Below are positions 38,319-49,150 of a stretch of DNA of 64,000 nt, one piece after another. Below the pieces are notes generated by a model. The model had not been told where the DNA came from. It searched no databases and saw only the letters and a program-made list of their open reading frames with translations. The first letter of the stretch is position 1. Each line of letters begins with the position of its first letter. The position numbers and the translations under genes were made by a program. This DNA comes from Anthracocystis setariae (taxonomy: Eukaryota > Basidiomycota > Ustilaginomycetes > Ustilaginales > Ustilaginaceae): contig CAKMXJ010000003.1 of assembly GCA_928724745.1 (NCBI GenBank), forward strand, positions 620,001 through 684,000, in the 5' to 3' direction.

Positions 38319-41300
38319 CTAGGAGTTGGACGCTTTCCTCCTTCCCACGCCGCCCATGAGCTTGCTGAATCTACTTCCTGAACCGTTGCTCACACCTTGT
38401 TTCGAAGTCGTCCCTCCCTTGATCGATCCGACATCCGGAATGGAGAAGCTCGACTCATGCCTCGAGATCGACTGCTTGCCGTAGTGGGTACTTTCGGCCC
38501 TTCGACGATCGGCATAGGCGGCGGGCGCAGCATTCGGCATGTCGGCGATACCACCCAGCGTGTCCTCGGTGATGGATGGGAGCACCTTGGCGGCGGCGGA
38601 CGCGGAGCGATCCATCGAGTGGCCCAGCCCAGCAGTGATGACCGAAGTGCTCGACTCGGATCGACCCATAGCTGTGTTTCTGGCTTGTACCGTTCGTGCT
38701 GCGTCGTCCTGGACAAGCGCCAGGGGATCTGCTTGCTGCATCAGCGAGGCAATATGTCGTTGAAGTGGAGATTGCGCAACGCCGCCGCGTCGACCGTAGC
38801 CATTCTGACCACTCGTCTGAAGATCTTGACGCCCTTCATCAGCCGCAGCGAAGTCCGTGCCCACCGCAGCTCGGTCCATAGCACCCATGCCCACCGAGAA
38901 GCCTCGGCTCATCGTGCGTTCGGGAGAACTCCTTGGATCCTCGTCCATACTAGCGCCTTCCCTGGTGCTTTCCAGCGACGTCGACGTGGCATCGCCCAGC
39001 TTGCGAACGTCGAGCTCCAAACGCTGGATCTCTTCACTGAAGCTCTGGATGTAGAAGCGCTCCAACGTCTCATGGAATGGCCTCATCTCCGGCGGGCAAA
39101 GCTGTGCGTGCAGACGGATACATCGGAACAGCACTGTCGCCTGTGCATCGATGGCTTGCTTCAGTTCGTCTAGACTTTCCTCATGATCCCTGTGCAAGTC
39201 GATGTACTCGGGTGCCAAGAACGTGCGCTTGTACATAGGTACCCCACCGTCTGCAGGGGCGTCGACGGCACCGTTGAGAGCCATGGAGAGTCGATTGGTG
39301 TTGATCCTACCGGTCGCCACTTTCCGGATCGACACGTACTTCTTCTCGAGCGTCTCGAGTTCGCCCGTCTTGGCCTTGATATCCTCTAGTGCCTTCTCTA
39401 GTGGGCTGATCTCGACCACGTAGAGTTCGGCCACCTCGCTCCGGCGTAGGACGGTAGGGAAGGCATCTTCGCAGCGTAGGTACGTCTTCTCGACCCACTG
39501 CTCGGACGGCGCAGCCCCGTCCTTGTTGAAAGGTCGAAGAAACGAGAACAGATCTGTGCCGTTGTTCTCGTAGTAAGCTCTGACCGTGGGCGGAACCTCT
39601 GCATTGGTGAAGATGTCCTTAGAGCGGTCTGGCTCCGGCAAAACCGCGGTGACCTGCAAGAACTGGCCTTCCGACCGGCGCACCTCCTCATCGGGAACCA
39701 CCGCGCTCTTGATCAGGGTCGCCTTCGGGTGCTTGGCATGGAGGCGGTCGCAGAACGCCGATAACTTCTCCCAGTCTTGGCCGCGGTAGACGAACATCTT
39801 GTTCTGCAGCGAAGGCGGCCACTCCTGGCCGTAGTAAGCGACACGGAAGTACGAGGGGAACGAGCGCTCGTCCGTCGCAATCTTCTGATATAGCTTGGCT
39901 TGGTGGCGCAGCACCTCGGCGAGACGAACGTAGTTGACGGAGCGGCGTTCGTATTGCTGGGCTAATTCACGGCAAATGTCGACCGAGATCTCCCATGCCT
40001 GGCCCTTGCCGAGGTAGTCGAGGATGAGCATGTACAGGGTCTCTTTGCGAGCAAAATGCGACTGGCGTGGCAGATCGAGCTCAGCGATGGGCTCGACAAA
40101 ACTGTCCATGTCCCATGAGTGCAGATCGGCATGCAGCTTGAGTGTCAGAGCAGCCTCAATGTAGCTTTGATTCTCAAGATGCAGGTTGACGAGACGCAGG
40201 ACGTGGGTCGAGAAGGCCGTGACGCGGTTTGCCTGGCGCAGGAATCCAAGCAGCTTGAGTGTTCCCGCGATACGGTCGTCCTCGTAGCCCTCTTCCAAAG
40301 GCAGACTGCGCACGCTTAAGAGCAAGTCCAAGAAGCGGTTGACCGAAATCAAGCAGGTATTGACCTGCTCGCGCAGACCAGCGTCGACGGTCGGGTTGTC
40401 AAAGAGTGCGCGCAGCTGGCCGATGAAGAAGGCACGCGAGATCTCGTCACCCTTGGTGTGGGTCATGAAGAGGATGTCGAGCTTGTCAATGATCTCGGCT
40501 TCGATCACCGTAAAGTCGCCATTGAGATGCCATTCGGAAGTGATCATGGTCGCCAGAACCCGAACAGCGCATGTCCTGAGCTCATCATGGTGTGAGAGAC
40601 AAAGCTCCAGGACTGGTTCGACCAGTGAAGGGACGAACTGCACCTGAAAGCCGCCGGTGTTGATACGCTCATCAGGAAGGCTCGGCTGGTCATCCTTGGA
40701 GTCCTCCATGGACTGCTCGGGCCATCCGATCGACGTCCATAGCTTGGCAAAGATCTGGGCACCCTCACCTCGGATGTCACCTGCAAGTCTCCACACAGCT
40801 CGGCGCCTCTGCGGCTTGAACTGCTCGATGACGAGCTGGTCACTGGAAAGCAAGGTCAGCAGCATCGTCAGGCACGATCTCCACAGCGTCGTGTCAAAAG
40901 TCTCGCTCTGCTCAGCTGGCGGAATAAACCGGCGCACCATCATTGAGGCGAGCGGGTCGGCCATTTTGAGCACCATCTGGTGGCTGAAGATGTTGATGTT
41001 TAACCAAGTGCTCGGGAACGCCTCATGCGAGAGAATGGAGGTAGCTGTCTCGAAGAAATCGAATAGGAACTTGGATGTTCGCTTTTCTCCTCCCAAGTCC
41101 AGTTCCTCATCTAGGAAGCTGGAGAGATGTTTGCGGGGACTGAGTACGATGAGCACCATCAAAACCGCACTGATCTCAACCAGACCAGCATTGAGGAACT
41201 CTGGACGATCGCGTCGACGATTTCGGCGAGAGGAGGACCCGCTCACCATCGTGTCATCACCCAGGGGTCGCTTGGCGACCAGCGGGAAGGGGTAGCTCGA

Positions 41301-44300
41301 CGGGAAGATGACAGGCACCGGAGATGGCGTGGTTGAGGGGGCTCGATGACGCTCGAGTGCTCTGACAGTGGCTCGACTTGACATTTCCTGATACGTTTCC
41401 AATAGCTTCGGCATTAGGCTCATCAGGTAATCGACGTCGTCCTGTTCCTGACGCAACGTGGCTCGGGCACCACGAGCTGCATTTGCCGCTTCGCCTGGAC
41501 CCGTAGCCAGGCTGACTTGCAATCGGTCCAAAATCACAGCCAGGATCGTAACGGAAAGGCGGGCAGCCTCCAGCCACGACACTCTAGCGGCGTCGCGAGC
41601 ATTTTCATGCGTCTTGAGCGCGCCGTGAGTCGCTTCATCGTATGGACCAAGATGGGGTCCGATCCAACGAACGATGCTGGGAATCATCTGCGAACGCGAG
41701 GCTGGCTCGTCGAAGAGTGGGCCTTGCGTCAGCTGCATGATGTGCAAGAGCTTCCAGATCACCATCTTGCCCTTTGTGATGAATACGTTGTCAGCAAAAG
41801 CCGTAGCGGTGCGCACCAACTCGTCTGTTGTAAAGACGCGTGCAAGATCAGGCAAGACGCCCGCAAAGTGTTGCAGCGCCAACGTCTGAGTGCCGATGAT
41901 CGAAGACGGTTTGGTGATGCTCATAAGCTGGTTGATGCTGCGAAGCAAACCTTCAAGCTCGCGCTTGAAGCCAGCTTCGAGATGGTCGAGGACTGCCCCT
42001 CCACCCACATCGCGATCGCCTCGCTGGTTTTCGCGACTCTGGATGACAAACTTGAACAGGTAGGGCCAGACCTTGATCGCGGCACGGAGATCCTTTGATG
42101 TTTCGGGTCGAGACGGGTCTGGCATGAGCTTGGACATGGACGCGATCAGCTTGTTATGGGCCGTGGTGAACTTGAAGTGCCGCTCGACATAGACGTCCAA
42201 CGTGGCACGAAAGTTGTTGAAGCGACGATCTTGCACGATGCCGAGCACGGTGACGAGGCTGTTGAACACGAGATCATCGAGCTCGCCACTGCTGTTGCGG
42301 TTGCTTGTGGCGATACCAAAGAGCGAGTCGAAAATGTCACGCAGGAACTTGACGATCTCGACTTCACCGACGAACGTGAACTGGTTCAGGACACTTCGGA
42401 GCTCTTCAAAGTCTTCGACAAGAAGACGCTCCCAATTGAGCAATTTGAGCAAGACATCGTTCTGAGAGTACTTGGTGGAGACCAAGAAAGTGCGAAGCGT
42501 GAGGATATCGCGCAAGGGTTGGACCGTCCCTGCCAAGCTGGCGGGAACGACGTCGTTGAGAGACCTTCCGGTGGGCGTGACAGGCGGCAAGTTGAAGTAC
42601 AGGTCTGGTCCAATCTGAGCAGAGGGCCGGCTAGTACGCCAGAGCAAGAGGGTGTGACTACCATCCGGAATGAAGGCGCGATTCGATTCGAACAGGGGCA
42701 AGTATCCGTATGCGAACGGACGACCCATGTTTGTCGACGCTTGTTGCTGAGAGACTGTCTGTCCGCCGTTTGTTGAAGCCAGCGAGCCACGCTCTTCCTT
42801 CGAGCTACGATGGCGGAATGAGAAGAAGAGGTGACAGTCCTCCATGATGTCGTTGGGAAGCTGCAGCTTGATCAGCTCACCCCATGTAGGCGCGTTCTGA
42901 TGGTAGAAGACAAGACTGTCGAATTGAGTGAGCAAACCCTCGGCAGAGCCCCGAGAGATGACGTTCTCCACCACTCGACCATCGCGTGTGCGCACCTCGG
43001 CGGAGACCTGGATATTTCTGAGCGTTCCTCCGGCCATCTTACTTCCTTGCGGGAAGAACTCTCCGCTCCAAAGCTTGATGTAGGCCTCGTTTCTGAGATC
43101 ACCAGGGAAGACCACGTCGGGGAAACCGAGGCGGGCGGTCTGTGGAGTATCGTGAAGCAGCGAAGGGTTCTCGCGGATCACGGTGGCCGTGGCACCGTAG
43201 AAGATTTTAACGTTGACGACAAGCATATCGGCCCGGGGCGACTTTTCGAACTCGCGAGTTCGAGAAGCGATGATGTCCTGATGCAGCGTGCTGAATGCAG
43301 CCTCGTTTGCGGGGACGAAGATGGGCATGACGTGCTCTCGCATGGTGGAAGACGAGGCGACATCCGTCTGGAACTGATGGTGTTGACCCAGCTCTACGAC
43401 GGCACAACCAAAGGGCCTGCGGAAGGAGCGGTCTCCAACCATACGCTTAGGTCGATAAGAGGGAGTGTTGGCGAGCGTAGGATCGGCAAAAGAGTTGACC
43501 TGATCATACACCTTGTCCTGCCCGGCAGCTCCTTGAGGAGTGGCCTTGATATCTCCTACGCGCATGCCACCATTTCTGACAATGCGGCAAACAACGTTGA
43601 GGTCTTGCATGTCGCTGGTACTGAGTTCGGTGAAGATCGCCCGCATCTTGTTGAGCTGTCCTGCGGGATCGTTGTAAGGCACGCCGCGATGGTTGAGGAT
43701 GACGCAGAACTCTTCGGTGAGGAAACGCGATTCTGCCCGATTGTAGAGCGAGAAGTACAGTTCCGCGGTCTCTCCGACCGTGCACGGGGTTGCTACGAAA
43801 GCGCGAAGATCGATAAAGACGTGGAAGTACTGGGCGGCTGCAGAGCCAGCCGCAAGCTCGTTGCTGCCTTGGCCTGAGGTAGAAACCACCGAATTGAGTC
43901 GACCGCGATTCAGAGCCGCCCCAGCACTTTGCCGGCCCCCTACACCAGGATGGTGAGGATAGTTATGGAAAAGGCCTGCGAGCACGCCAGCGCTGGTCGT
44001 TGTCGGGGATACGATTCCGAAAGCATTGGAGGCCGAGAGATCCATGCCTCCGGGTGCGGCTGTCGCCAAACTCTCCTCTTGCTGGTCGACATAGGCAAGC
44101 GCTGCTTGTAGTGCGAAAAGACGAATGCCGCTTACCCAACTTTCTGGATCGGCGTCTTTCGAGTTGATGTCGAAGTCGACCAGCCCGCCTCGACCAGGGT
44201 GGCGCACGATGATGTCAAGTCCTTGGGCAACATTGGCCTTGACGAGTCTGGCGACGCACTCCCTCCGTAGCTTGCTGACTTCCTCAGCGGATAGAGTCTG

Positions 44301-45140
44301 AGCGAGAAGCTGCTTGCGGGCCATGTAGAGCACTTCGATCTGATCCTTGACAGTGTTGAGGAGGTCGTAGTCGCGTTGAGCCAGGTAGTTGTACATGAGC
44401 GCGGACCATTCACGCAAAGCGCACGCGATTTCGTCTACCAGGGGTTCATGGATGCCCGACAAGGTTTCATCGCCACATTTGAGGCTGGGTAGCGGGGGAG
44501 GGGGATGTTCAAAGACCTGGCCATTGACGCCAACGTCTTGGCTGTTGGATGCAACGGAAGGCGGCTGTGACGTCGACTGCTGATTTGAACTTGATAGCTG
44601 CGGAGAGGTCTCGTCGACCTCTGGGAGCGTCTCCATGTTCCTCTTTTGAAGCGGCAATGGCGCTGTTGCGCCGACGACGCCGAGTTCTTTCGCTTGTTCG
44701 TAGACGGAAGACAGCCGCATTTCGGCATCATCGAGCTGTTCACGAACATAGACATGGGTGGTGGGGAAGACGCCGACGTACACCTGAGGCTCTTCTGTGA
44801 CGGAAGCTTTGGTATCTTGGCCAACTGCATGGAAGGTGCTGTAATCGCTTAGGCTGCTGACGCTAGCTGCAGTGGTGGGTAGACGGTTGGTGGAGACGAC
44901 GTATCCTCGGTACCAGCTGACATCGGTGTGTCCGAGCTGTTCGAAAACATAGACTTCATCTCCAAGCTCCAGGGCAATGAGGTTTTCGTTCAGGTTCTGA
45001 AGCACGTCGGCTGGGAGAGATTCGAGCGGCACCGTGGAGGATTCGAGTACGTCGGTGTCAGGGGAGAAGGGATGCGTTGCGAGGCCGTAGAGAATCTTGG
45101 GGAGAGGTTCCCACCTGCGGTAGGAGGACGAAGTGGCCAT
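38319..45140 (-). CDS. DCK1: DOCK-family guanine nucleotide exchange factor
   Basis: A 2273-residue activator of Rho-type GTPases (Rac/Rho5 branch in fungi), acting at the plasma membrane and, in yeast, with Lmo1 at mitochondria. Start at ATG 45140 (MATSSSYRRWEPLPKILYGL); the frame runs upstream without another ATG. An SH3-like N terminus covers about 1-130 (LIALELGDEVYVFEQLG, VSWYRGYVV). The C2-like DHR-1 module covers about 640-860, with YIKLWSGEFFPQGSK and FFSFRHRSSKEERGS. Long helical ARM-like repeats follow. The DHR-2 exchange module occupies about 1640-2080, with AALTLKLHADLHSWDM, RVAYYGQEWPPSLQNKMF, VYRGQDWEKLSAFCDRL and a closing helix LDELKQAIDAQATVLF. The Ser-rich C-terminal tail (about 2090-2273) is likely a regulatory region. 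Single exon over 6.8 kb. Confidence 0.93.
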   Translation of the reverse strand: MATSSSYRRWEPLPKILYGLATHPFSPDTDVLESSTVPLESLPADVLQNLNENLIALELGDEVYVFEQLGHTDVSWYRGYVVSTNRLPTTAASVSSLSDYSTFHAVGQDTKASVTEEPQVYVGVFPTTHVYVREQLDDAEMRLSSVYEQAKELGVVGATAPLPLQKRNMETLPEVDETSPQLSSSNQQSTSQPPSVASNSQDVGVNGQVFEHPPPPLPSLKCGDETLSGIHEPLVDEIACALREWSALMYNYLAQRDYDLLNTVKDQIEVLYMARKQLLAQTLSAEEVSKLRRECVARLVKANVAQGLDIIVRHPGRGGLVDFDINSKDADPESWVSGIRLFALQAALAYVDQQEESLATAAPGGMDLSASNAFGIVSPTTTSAGVLAGLFHNYPHHPGVGGRQSAGAALNRGRLNSVVSTSGQGSNELAAGSAAAQYFHVFIDLRAFVATPCTVGETAELYFSLYNRAESRFLTEEFCVILNHRGVPYNDPAGQLNKMRAIFTELSTSDMQDLNVVCRIVRNGGMRVGDIKATPQGAAGQDKVYDQVNSFADPTLANTPSYRPKRMVGDRSFRRPFGCAVVELGQHHQFQTDVASSSTMREHVMPIFVPANEAAFSTLHQDIIASRTREFEKSPRADMLVVNVKIFYGATATVIRENPSLLHDTPQTARLGFPDVVFPGDLRNEAYIKLWSGEFFPQGSKMAGGTLRNIQVSAEVRTRDGRVVENVISRGSAEGLLTQFDSLVFYHQNAPTWGELIKLQLPNDIMEDCHLFFSFRHRSSKEERGSLASTNGGQTVSQQQASTNMGRPFAYGYLPLFESNRAFIPDGSHTLLLWRTSRPSAQIGPDLYFNLPPVTPTGRSLNDVVPASLAGTVQPLRDILTLRTFLVSTKYSQNDVLLKLLNWERLLVEDFEELRSVLNQFTFVGEVEIVKFLRDIFDSLFGIATSNRNSSGELDDLVFNSLVTVLGIVQDRRFNNFRATLDVYVERHFKFTTAHNKLIASMSKLMPDPSRPETSKDLRAAIKVWPYLFKFVIQSRENQRGDRDVGGGAVLDHLEAGFKRELEGLLRSINQLMSITKPSSIIGTQTLALQHFAGVLPDLARVFTTDELVRTATAFADNVFITKGKMVIWKLLHIMQLTQGPLFDEPASRSQMIPSIVRWIGPHLGPYDEATHGALKTHENARDAARVSWLEAARLSVTILAVILDRLQVSLATGPGEAANAARGARATLRQEQDDVDYLMSLMPKLLETYQEMSSRATVRALERHRAPSTTPSPVPVIFPSSYPFPLVAKRPLGDDTMVSGSSSRRNRRRDRPEFLNAGLVEISAVLMVLIVLSPRKHLSSFLDEELDLGGEKRTSKFLFDFFETATSILSHEAFPSTWLNINIFSHQMVLKMADPLASMMVRRFIPPAEQSETFDTTLWRSCLTMLLTLLSSDQLVIEQFKPQRRRAVWRLAGDIRGEGAQIFAKLWTSIGWPEQSMEDSKDDQPSLPDERINTGGFQVQFVPSLVEPVLELCLSHHDELRTCAVRVLATMITSEWHLNGDFTVIEAEIIDKLDILFMTHTKGDEISRAFFIGQLRALFDNPTVDAGLREQVNTCLISVNRFLDLLLSVRSLPLEEGYEDDRIAGTLKLLGFLRQANRVTAFSTHVLRLVNLHLENQSYIEAALTLKLHADLHSWDMDSFVEPIAELDLPRQSHFARKETLYMLILDYLGKGQAWEISVDICRELAQQYERRSVNYVRLAEVLRHQAKLYQKIATDERSFPSYFRVAYYGQEWPPSLQNKMFVYRGQDWEKLSAFCDRLHAKHPKATLIKSAVVPDEEVRRSEGQFLQVTAVLPEPDRSKDIFTNAEVPPTVRAYYENNGTDLFSFLRPFNKDGAAPSEQWVEKTYLRCEDAFPTVLRRSEVAELYVVEISPLEKALEDIKAKTGELETLEKKYVSIRKVATGRINTNRLSMALNGAVDAPADGGVPMYKRTFLAPEYIDLHRDHEESLDELKQAIDAQATVLFRCIRLHAQLCPPEMRPFHETLERFYIQSFSEEIQRLELDVRKLGDATSTSLESTREGASMDEDPRSSPERTMSRGFSVGMGAMDRAAVGTDFAAADEGRQDLQTSGQNGYGRRGGVAQSPLQRHIASLMQQADPLALVQDDAARTVQARNTAMGRSESSTSVITAGLGHSMDRSASAAAKVLPSITEDTLGGIADMPNAAPAAYADRRRAESTHYGKQSISRHESSFSIPDVGSIKGGTTSKQGVSNGSGSRFSKLMGGVGRRKASNS

Positions 45141-45947
45141 CCTGTGACTTGGCAGCAGTATTGATGAGCCTATATCCTGAATTGCCTCGAGCAAAGGTAC
45201 GCTTCCAGGATGAAGTTGCCCGCAGAATGCATGTGCCCGTGGTAAGGGAGGCCGTCAATGGATTCGAATTGGGCCGTAGAGATTCCAACCGAGCCAACAG
45301 AGGAATGGTAGGCGGAAGGCGGATGGTGCGGACGTTGCAAGATGATATGAGGGGCACCAAAAAGAGTGTTGTTGGAAGGATGATCAAAGTTGGAGCGAGT
45401 GGTTGCTGAATCCAAAGGGAAGCACATGGAGGGCGCAATTAGATGCATGCTAGCCAAGGTTGGCCGGTAAGAGGCCAAAAAGTGGGCCAAAGCGCCTGCC
45501 TGCATGGGCCCCCTTTGAAGCGGCGCTCGTCTGTTCTCGGAAGTCGGTGCAGCTCTACAGCGGGCTTCCAAAATGATAAATTCGCGCCGACTAACGCGCT
45601 GAGTTGAGCCGCTTCGCTGCGTGTCTCTCTTTCTGAGAGCGAATAGCCCGTCCAAGCAAGCTCTCAGCAAGCCGAGATTCCGAATTTGTCGTGTCTCCAC
45701 GTTGCTTTCTTTGAGTTGGGCCTGAGAGCCGGGTTGCATGAGCGGCAAGCTCGATTGCATGCCGCTTCTGAAGCTAGCTCTGACTCTCGCTGTGGCGTTC
45801 ACAATGGCGCCTACATCGCTTGGGAAGGATGTACGCAGCTTCCGGTTCAGAATGTTCTCGGATCAAGTCGGCATGGATGAAGAGGTGGTTTACTGCGTAG
45901 ATACACTCAAAGTACAGTACTCCGTTGCCTGGTAGCCTACATGGTTG
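45141..45947. promoter_or_regulatory. DCK1 upstream region
   Basis: 0.8 kb between the DOCK gene start and the 3' end of the Phe-tRNA synthetase gene. An AGTACAGTAC motif copy lies at 45911-45920. Open frames in both directions have no domains; no gene called. Confidence 0.35.
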
Positions 45948-47525
45948 TCAGCGAATTTCGATAGCGAGCTGATCTACAAGTTTGCTCAGGACATCTGAGT
46001 GGAGCTGGTTGACCTCGTCATTCTCCAGCGACTTGTCCATGGATCTGTAGTTGATGCGGTAGCACAGACTCTGCTTCTTGGTCTTGGGATGCACAAAGTC
46101 GTCAATCTTGACCACATCCTCCACAAGATCTCCTACTCTGTCTCGTACAATCTCGAACAGGTCGTTCTCGTGAAAGCTTCGGTCTTGCGGCAGCCAGAAC
46201 GAGACATCCTTATAGCACGGTGGATATTTGGAGTACGGCTTGAAGGTAAGAAGCTTGGGTTTGGAGGATGCCGCCTTCCTCTGTCCTCCAGCCGAGGAAA
46301 CTTGGTTGGTGGATGCGCTTGCAAATTGGCCAAGGAAGCGCGGGTCCTGAGTCCAGAAAAGTCGGATGTCTGGAATCGAGTACAAAACCATGGCGATTCG
46401 CTCGAGACCCAATCCAAAAGCCCAACCCAATCGGTCAGGCACACCCGCTTTGTCCAGAGTCCTTTGCTGCACCACACCGCAACCCAAGATTTCGAGCCAC
46501 TTGCCTCGGAACCACACTTCCACCTCGTAAGACGGAGACGTGAATGGGAAGAAAGCCGGAATCCAACGCACTCGCAGCGGATCCGTGGCAACGCCTCCCT
46601 TGTGTGCAGTCTCGAAAGCGTGTCGCTCACCGAAGAGCTCGTATGCCAGACCGTTCAGTGTCGCCTTGAGATGTCGCACCGCCAACGCAGCCTCGCGAGC
46701 GTCATGGTGAGTTTGGTACCCGCCAGCTTGCTCAAGACCAACGACGTCCTCGATTTCAAAGTTGGCTTTGGCGAGTCTTGCCTCCATTTCGATGCATTCT
46801 TGCTCTACCAGCCCGCCAGGAGCATAGTCCGAATGCGCAAAGATCCCGGCACCTTCGACTTGGTGGAAGATGGGATAGTGAGAGGCGTCGATCTCGTCTC
46901 GGCGGTAGACATCAGCAGTGAGGAGCCAGCGCTCGTGCTTATTACGGAACGTTTCCACTTCATGTGCTGAAGTGTGGGTGCGGAGACAGGTGTTGCGATT
47001 GACGTAATAGGTGTCGGTGGGACTTCGACCCGGGTGATCGGCAGCGATGCCGAGATCTTCGAAGTTGAGCTCAGTAGTGACGACGGGTGATGTAGCCTGG
47101 ATAGCGGTATATTTCGACCCGATCGACGTCTCTATCTGGTTGCGCAGCCGCGCGAGAGGGTGGTCCTTGGTGTAGGGAAGTATTGGGCTCGGCGCAAGTC
47201 GCGAGAGGATGGAAGCCGGGATGTTGGTGTAGTCGTCTGTCGGATACTCTTTGCCGAGGATGCTGATGGTAGTCGACTGCTGAGCGGACGTGGCGGAATC
47301 GTTTCGGATAGCAGCGGAGAACGAGAAGGATCTCTTTGCAAGCTTCAGGTGCGGATTGGTACCGGGACGAGCGATGGAGGCAACGGCTCGAGGCTGCTCG
47401 ATGCTTTGATGACGTGCCTGCAAACGCGATGTGAGGTTCTGCACCCTAGCATGGATCTGAGAGGGTCGAGCGGTAGACTGAGCCACCAGGCAAGCCCGAC
47501 AAGCTGACTGTGATGGGAGCCTCAT
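45948..47525 (-). CDS. MSF1: Mitochondrial phenylalanyl-tRNA synthetase
   Basis: Charges mitochondrial tRNA-Phe as a monomer. The 525-residue product from ATG 47525 (MRLPSQSACRACLVAQSTAR) has a long Arg/Ser/Gln-rich presequence with a likely cleavage region near KRSFSFSAAI. The class II core carries TDTYYVNRNTCLRTHTSAHE (motif 2 region), FHQVEGAGIFA, and the motif 3 stretch GWAFGLGLERIAMVLY. The C-terminal FDX-ACB domain starts at YPPCYKDVSFWLP and includes the LCYRINYRSMDKSL block near the end. Domain order matches human FARS2 and yeast Msf1. It is divergent from the BSD-like gene with 263 bases between starts. An open frame extends upstream to 47744 but lacks a presequence-like start. Confidence 0.95.
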   Translation of the reverse strand: MRLPSQSACRACLVAQSTARPSQIHARVQNLTSRLQARHQSIEQPRAVASIARPGTNPHLKLAKRSFSFSAAIRNDSATSAQQSTTISILGKEYPTDDYTNIPASILSRLAPSPILPYTKDHPLARLRNQIETSIGSKYTAIQATSPVVTTELNFEDLGIAADHPGRSPTDTYYVNRNTCLRTHTSAHEVETFRNKHERWLLTADVYRRDEIDASHYPIFHQVEGAGIFAHSDYAPGGLVEQECIEMEARLAKANFEIEDVVGLEQAGGYQTHHDAREAALAVRHLKATLNGLAYELFGERHAFETAHKGGVATDPLRVRWIPAFFPFTSPSYEVEVWFRGKWLEILGCGVVQQRTLDKAGVPDRLGWAFGLGLERIAMVLYSIPDIRLFWTQDPRFLGQFASASTNQVSSAGGQRKAASSKPKLLTFKPYSKYPPCYKDVSFWLPQDRSFHENDLFEIVRDRVGDLVEDVVKIDDFVHPKTKKQSLCYRINYRSMDKSLENDEVNQLHSDVLSKLVDQLAIEIR

Positions 47526-47788
47526 GCTGTCAATGCTGGAGTGGAGCCTTGATGAGGTTCGAAAGCGACTCGATGCCGAAGGGTGGTGGAGCTTCCGAAA
47601 TGAGGCGTTCCCAAAATCCTTAAAAAATGATAAAATTAAGAGTGTTAGTTGCGCCGTCGGAACTCGGACCTTCCGAAAAAGCGCACGAACCTGCACACCG
47701 ACCCTTTTTCCCCGATGCCGCCTCTTGAGCCCACACCACCACATTTCGCTGCATCAATCCGACTCAGAACCATATCTGCTCGCTCACC
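47526..47788. promoter_or_regulatory. Short divergent promoter between MSF1 and the BSD-like gene
   Basis: Only 263 bases separate the two start codons, the tightest divergent pair in the window, so both genes must share regulatory sequence. An AT-rich patch lies at 47616-47643. Confidence 0.5.
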
Positions 47789-48952
47789 ATGGACATCTAC
47801 GATCCAGGTCTCATGACTGCCAGCGGCCGCATCGACGGCACTAGCACACCCAACTCTGCCGAAAAACCCAAGACCGAACTCGATGAAGGAGTCGAAAAGC
47901 TCGTAGGCAATATCTCCAACTGGTGGTCTGGATTCGCAAAGAAGTCACAGGACTCGATTCAGCAAGCAAGAAAGGAGATGGAGAGTCGCGGTGGTATCGT
48001 CAACTACGCCAAGAGCGAATATGCCAAGCTCGAATCGTCAATCGATGTGGCACAGAAGAAAGCTCGTGACCAGAGCCAGCAACCTCCAGTCGCAGAAGAC
48101 GCTTCACAAGACACGCCATCCAAAGCTGTTGATGCAAGCGAGCCATCGGAAATCAGCAAGGGTAAGCAGAGGGCCTTTGATGGCCAGGATTCTTCGGCCA
48201 CTGCTCAGGCCGATCCTATGTCGAATCAAGGCGCCACCATTGGCGCCTCAGTGTCTTCGCTCTTCTCAAAGCTCACGTCGGACCCTCGTATCGTACAGCT
48301 CCAGAACTCGCTTACAACCACACTTCAGTCTGTCGGACAAACAAAAGATGGCGACGGTACCGAGAAGTCAGGCTCCAATCCAATCAAGCTGCAGGATTCT
48401 CTCTCCAAGCTCTCGCTCACCATCCAGTCGCACCTCCCTCACCTCGATGTTGAAAAGTCGCAGCAGCTGGCGAAGCGCTACCTGAATGCTACCGAGAGCT
48501 TTGCAAAAGAGATCCAGTCGGATATGAAGGACTTTGTGGGTGAACTGGTGCGAGTCGTTCCGCCGGAAGGCGAATCCCATGCGGCAGGAGGCGCTTCGAA
48601 CAAGGTGGTCGTCGAGGGTCACGAAGAGAGTGTGGAGGTGGAGAAAGATGCGCCAAGTGATTCCGGCTCACCATCGCCAAAAGCTGATGGGGTCACCACG
48701 GTGCCGCCTTCGACTGCAGCAGACACCAAGATTAACGCCAAAGCGGCTCCATCAGCTGATTCGGAGGAAGAGGATTTCGCATGGGATGAAGACGATGAAG
48801 AGGCTGCCGCTGCGACTGCGGTCAAGCCCGCGGCAGCATCCAAAGAGGAAAAAGCCCAAGATACCAAAGCTGTTCCGACAGAGTCAGCAGAAAAGAAGAA
48901 TCCTGATCACGACAACATCGCTGATGCCGAGGATGACTCCGATTGGGAGTGA
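47789..48952 (+). CDS. Acidic BSD-domain-like (BSDC1-type) protein
   Basis: A 387-residue frame from ATG 47789 (MDIYDPGLMTASGRIDG). The N-terminal part has an amphipathic Trp pair in VGNISNWWSGFAKKSQDSIQ, then a Lys/Glu-rich helical region. The middle (about 150-260) is helical with QLAKRYLNATESFAKEIQSD and MKDFVGELVRVVPPEG. The C terminus is strongly acidic and ends DDSDWE, a tail seen in fungal BSD-domain proteins of unknown role. The diagnostic FW pair of the BSD core is not obvious, so the domain assignment is tentative. It is convergent with the TRF4-type gene (198 bases between stops). Confidence 0.6.
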   Translation: MDIYDPGLMTASGRIDGTSTPNSAEKPKTELDEGVEKLVGNISNWWSGFAKKSQDSIQQARKEMESRGGIVNYAKSEYAKLESSIDVAQKKARDQSQQPPVAEDASQDTPSKAVDASEPSEISKGKQRAFDGQDSSATAQADPMSNQGATIGASVSSLFSKLTSDPRIVQLQNSLTTTLQSVGQTKDGDGTEKSGSNPIKLQDSLSKLSLTIQSHLPHLDVEKSQQLAKRYLNATESFAKEIQSDMKDFVGELVRVVPPEGESHAAGGASNKVVVEGHEESVEVEKDAPSDSGSPSPKADGVTTVPPSTAADTKINAKAAPSADSEEEDFAWDEDDEEAAAATAVKPAAASKEEKAQDTKAVPTESAEKKNPDHDNIADAEDDSDWE

Positions 48953-49150
48953 CATCAATCCAAAGTTCATTCATCTTCCAGGATACAACAGGCAAACATT
49001 GTCCCACGATGTCTGATTAGTGCTCTGAGAGATGCTGAGTAAGTACGCTTGACGACGACTCGGACAAACAATTGCTTTACACTTGGAATGCGGTGAATCG
49101 ATCGCCCAACCTCAACTCGAACCAGAGCCCGGAAGAAGACAGCGATCTGC

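Noticed and set aside
42831..43877. 348-residue frame antisense to the DOCK gene
   Set aside because: Shadow of the DHR-1 coding region; no recognisable motif.
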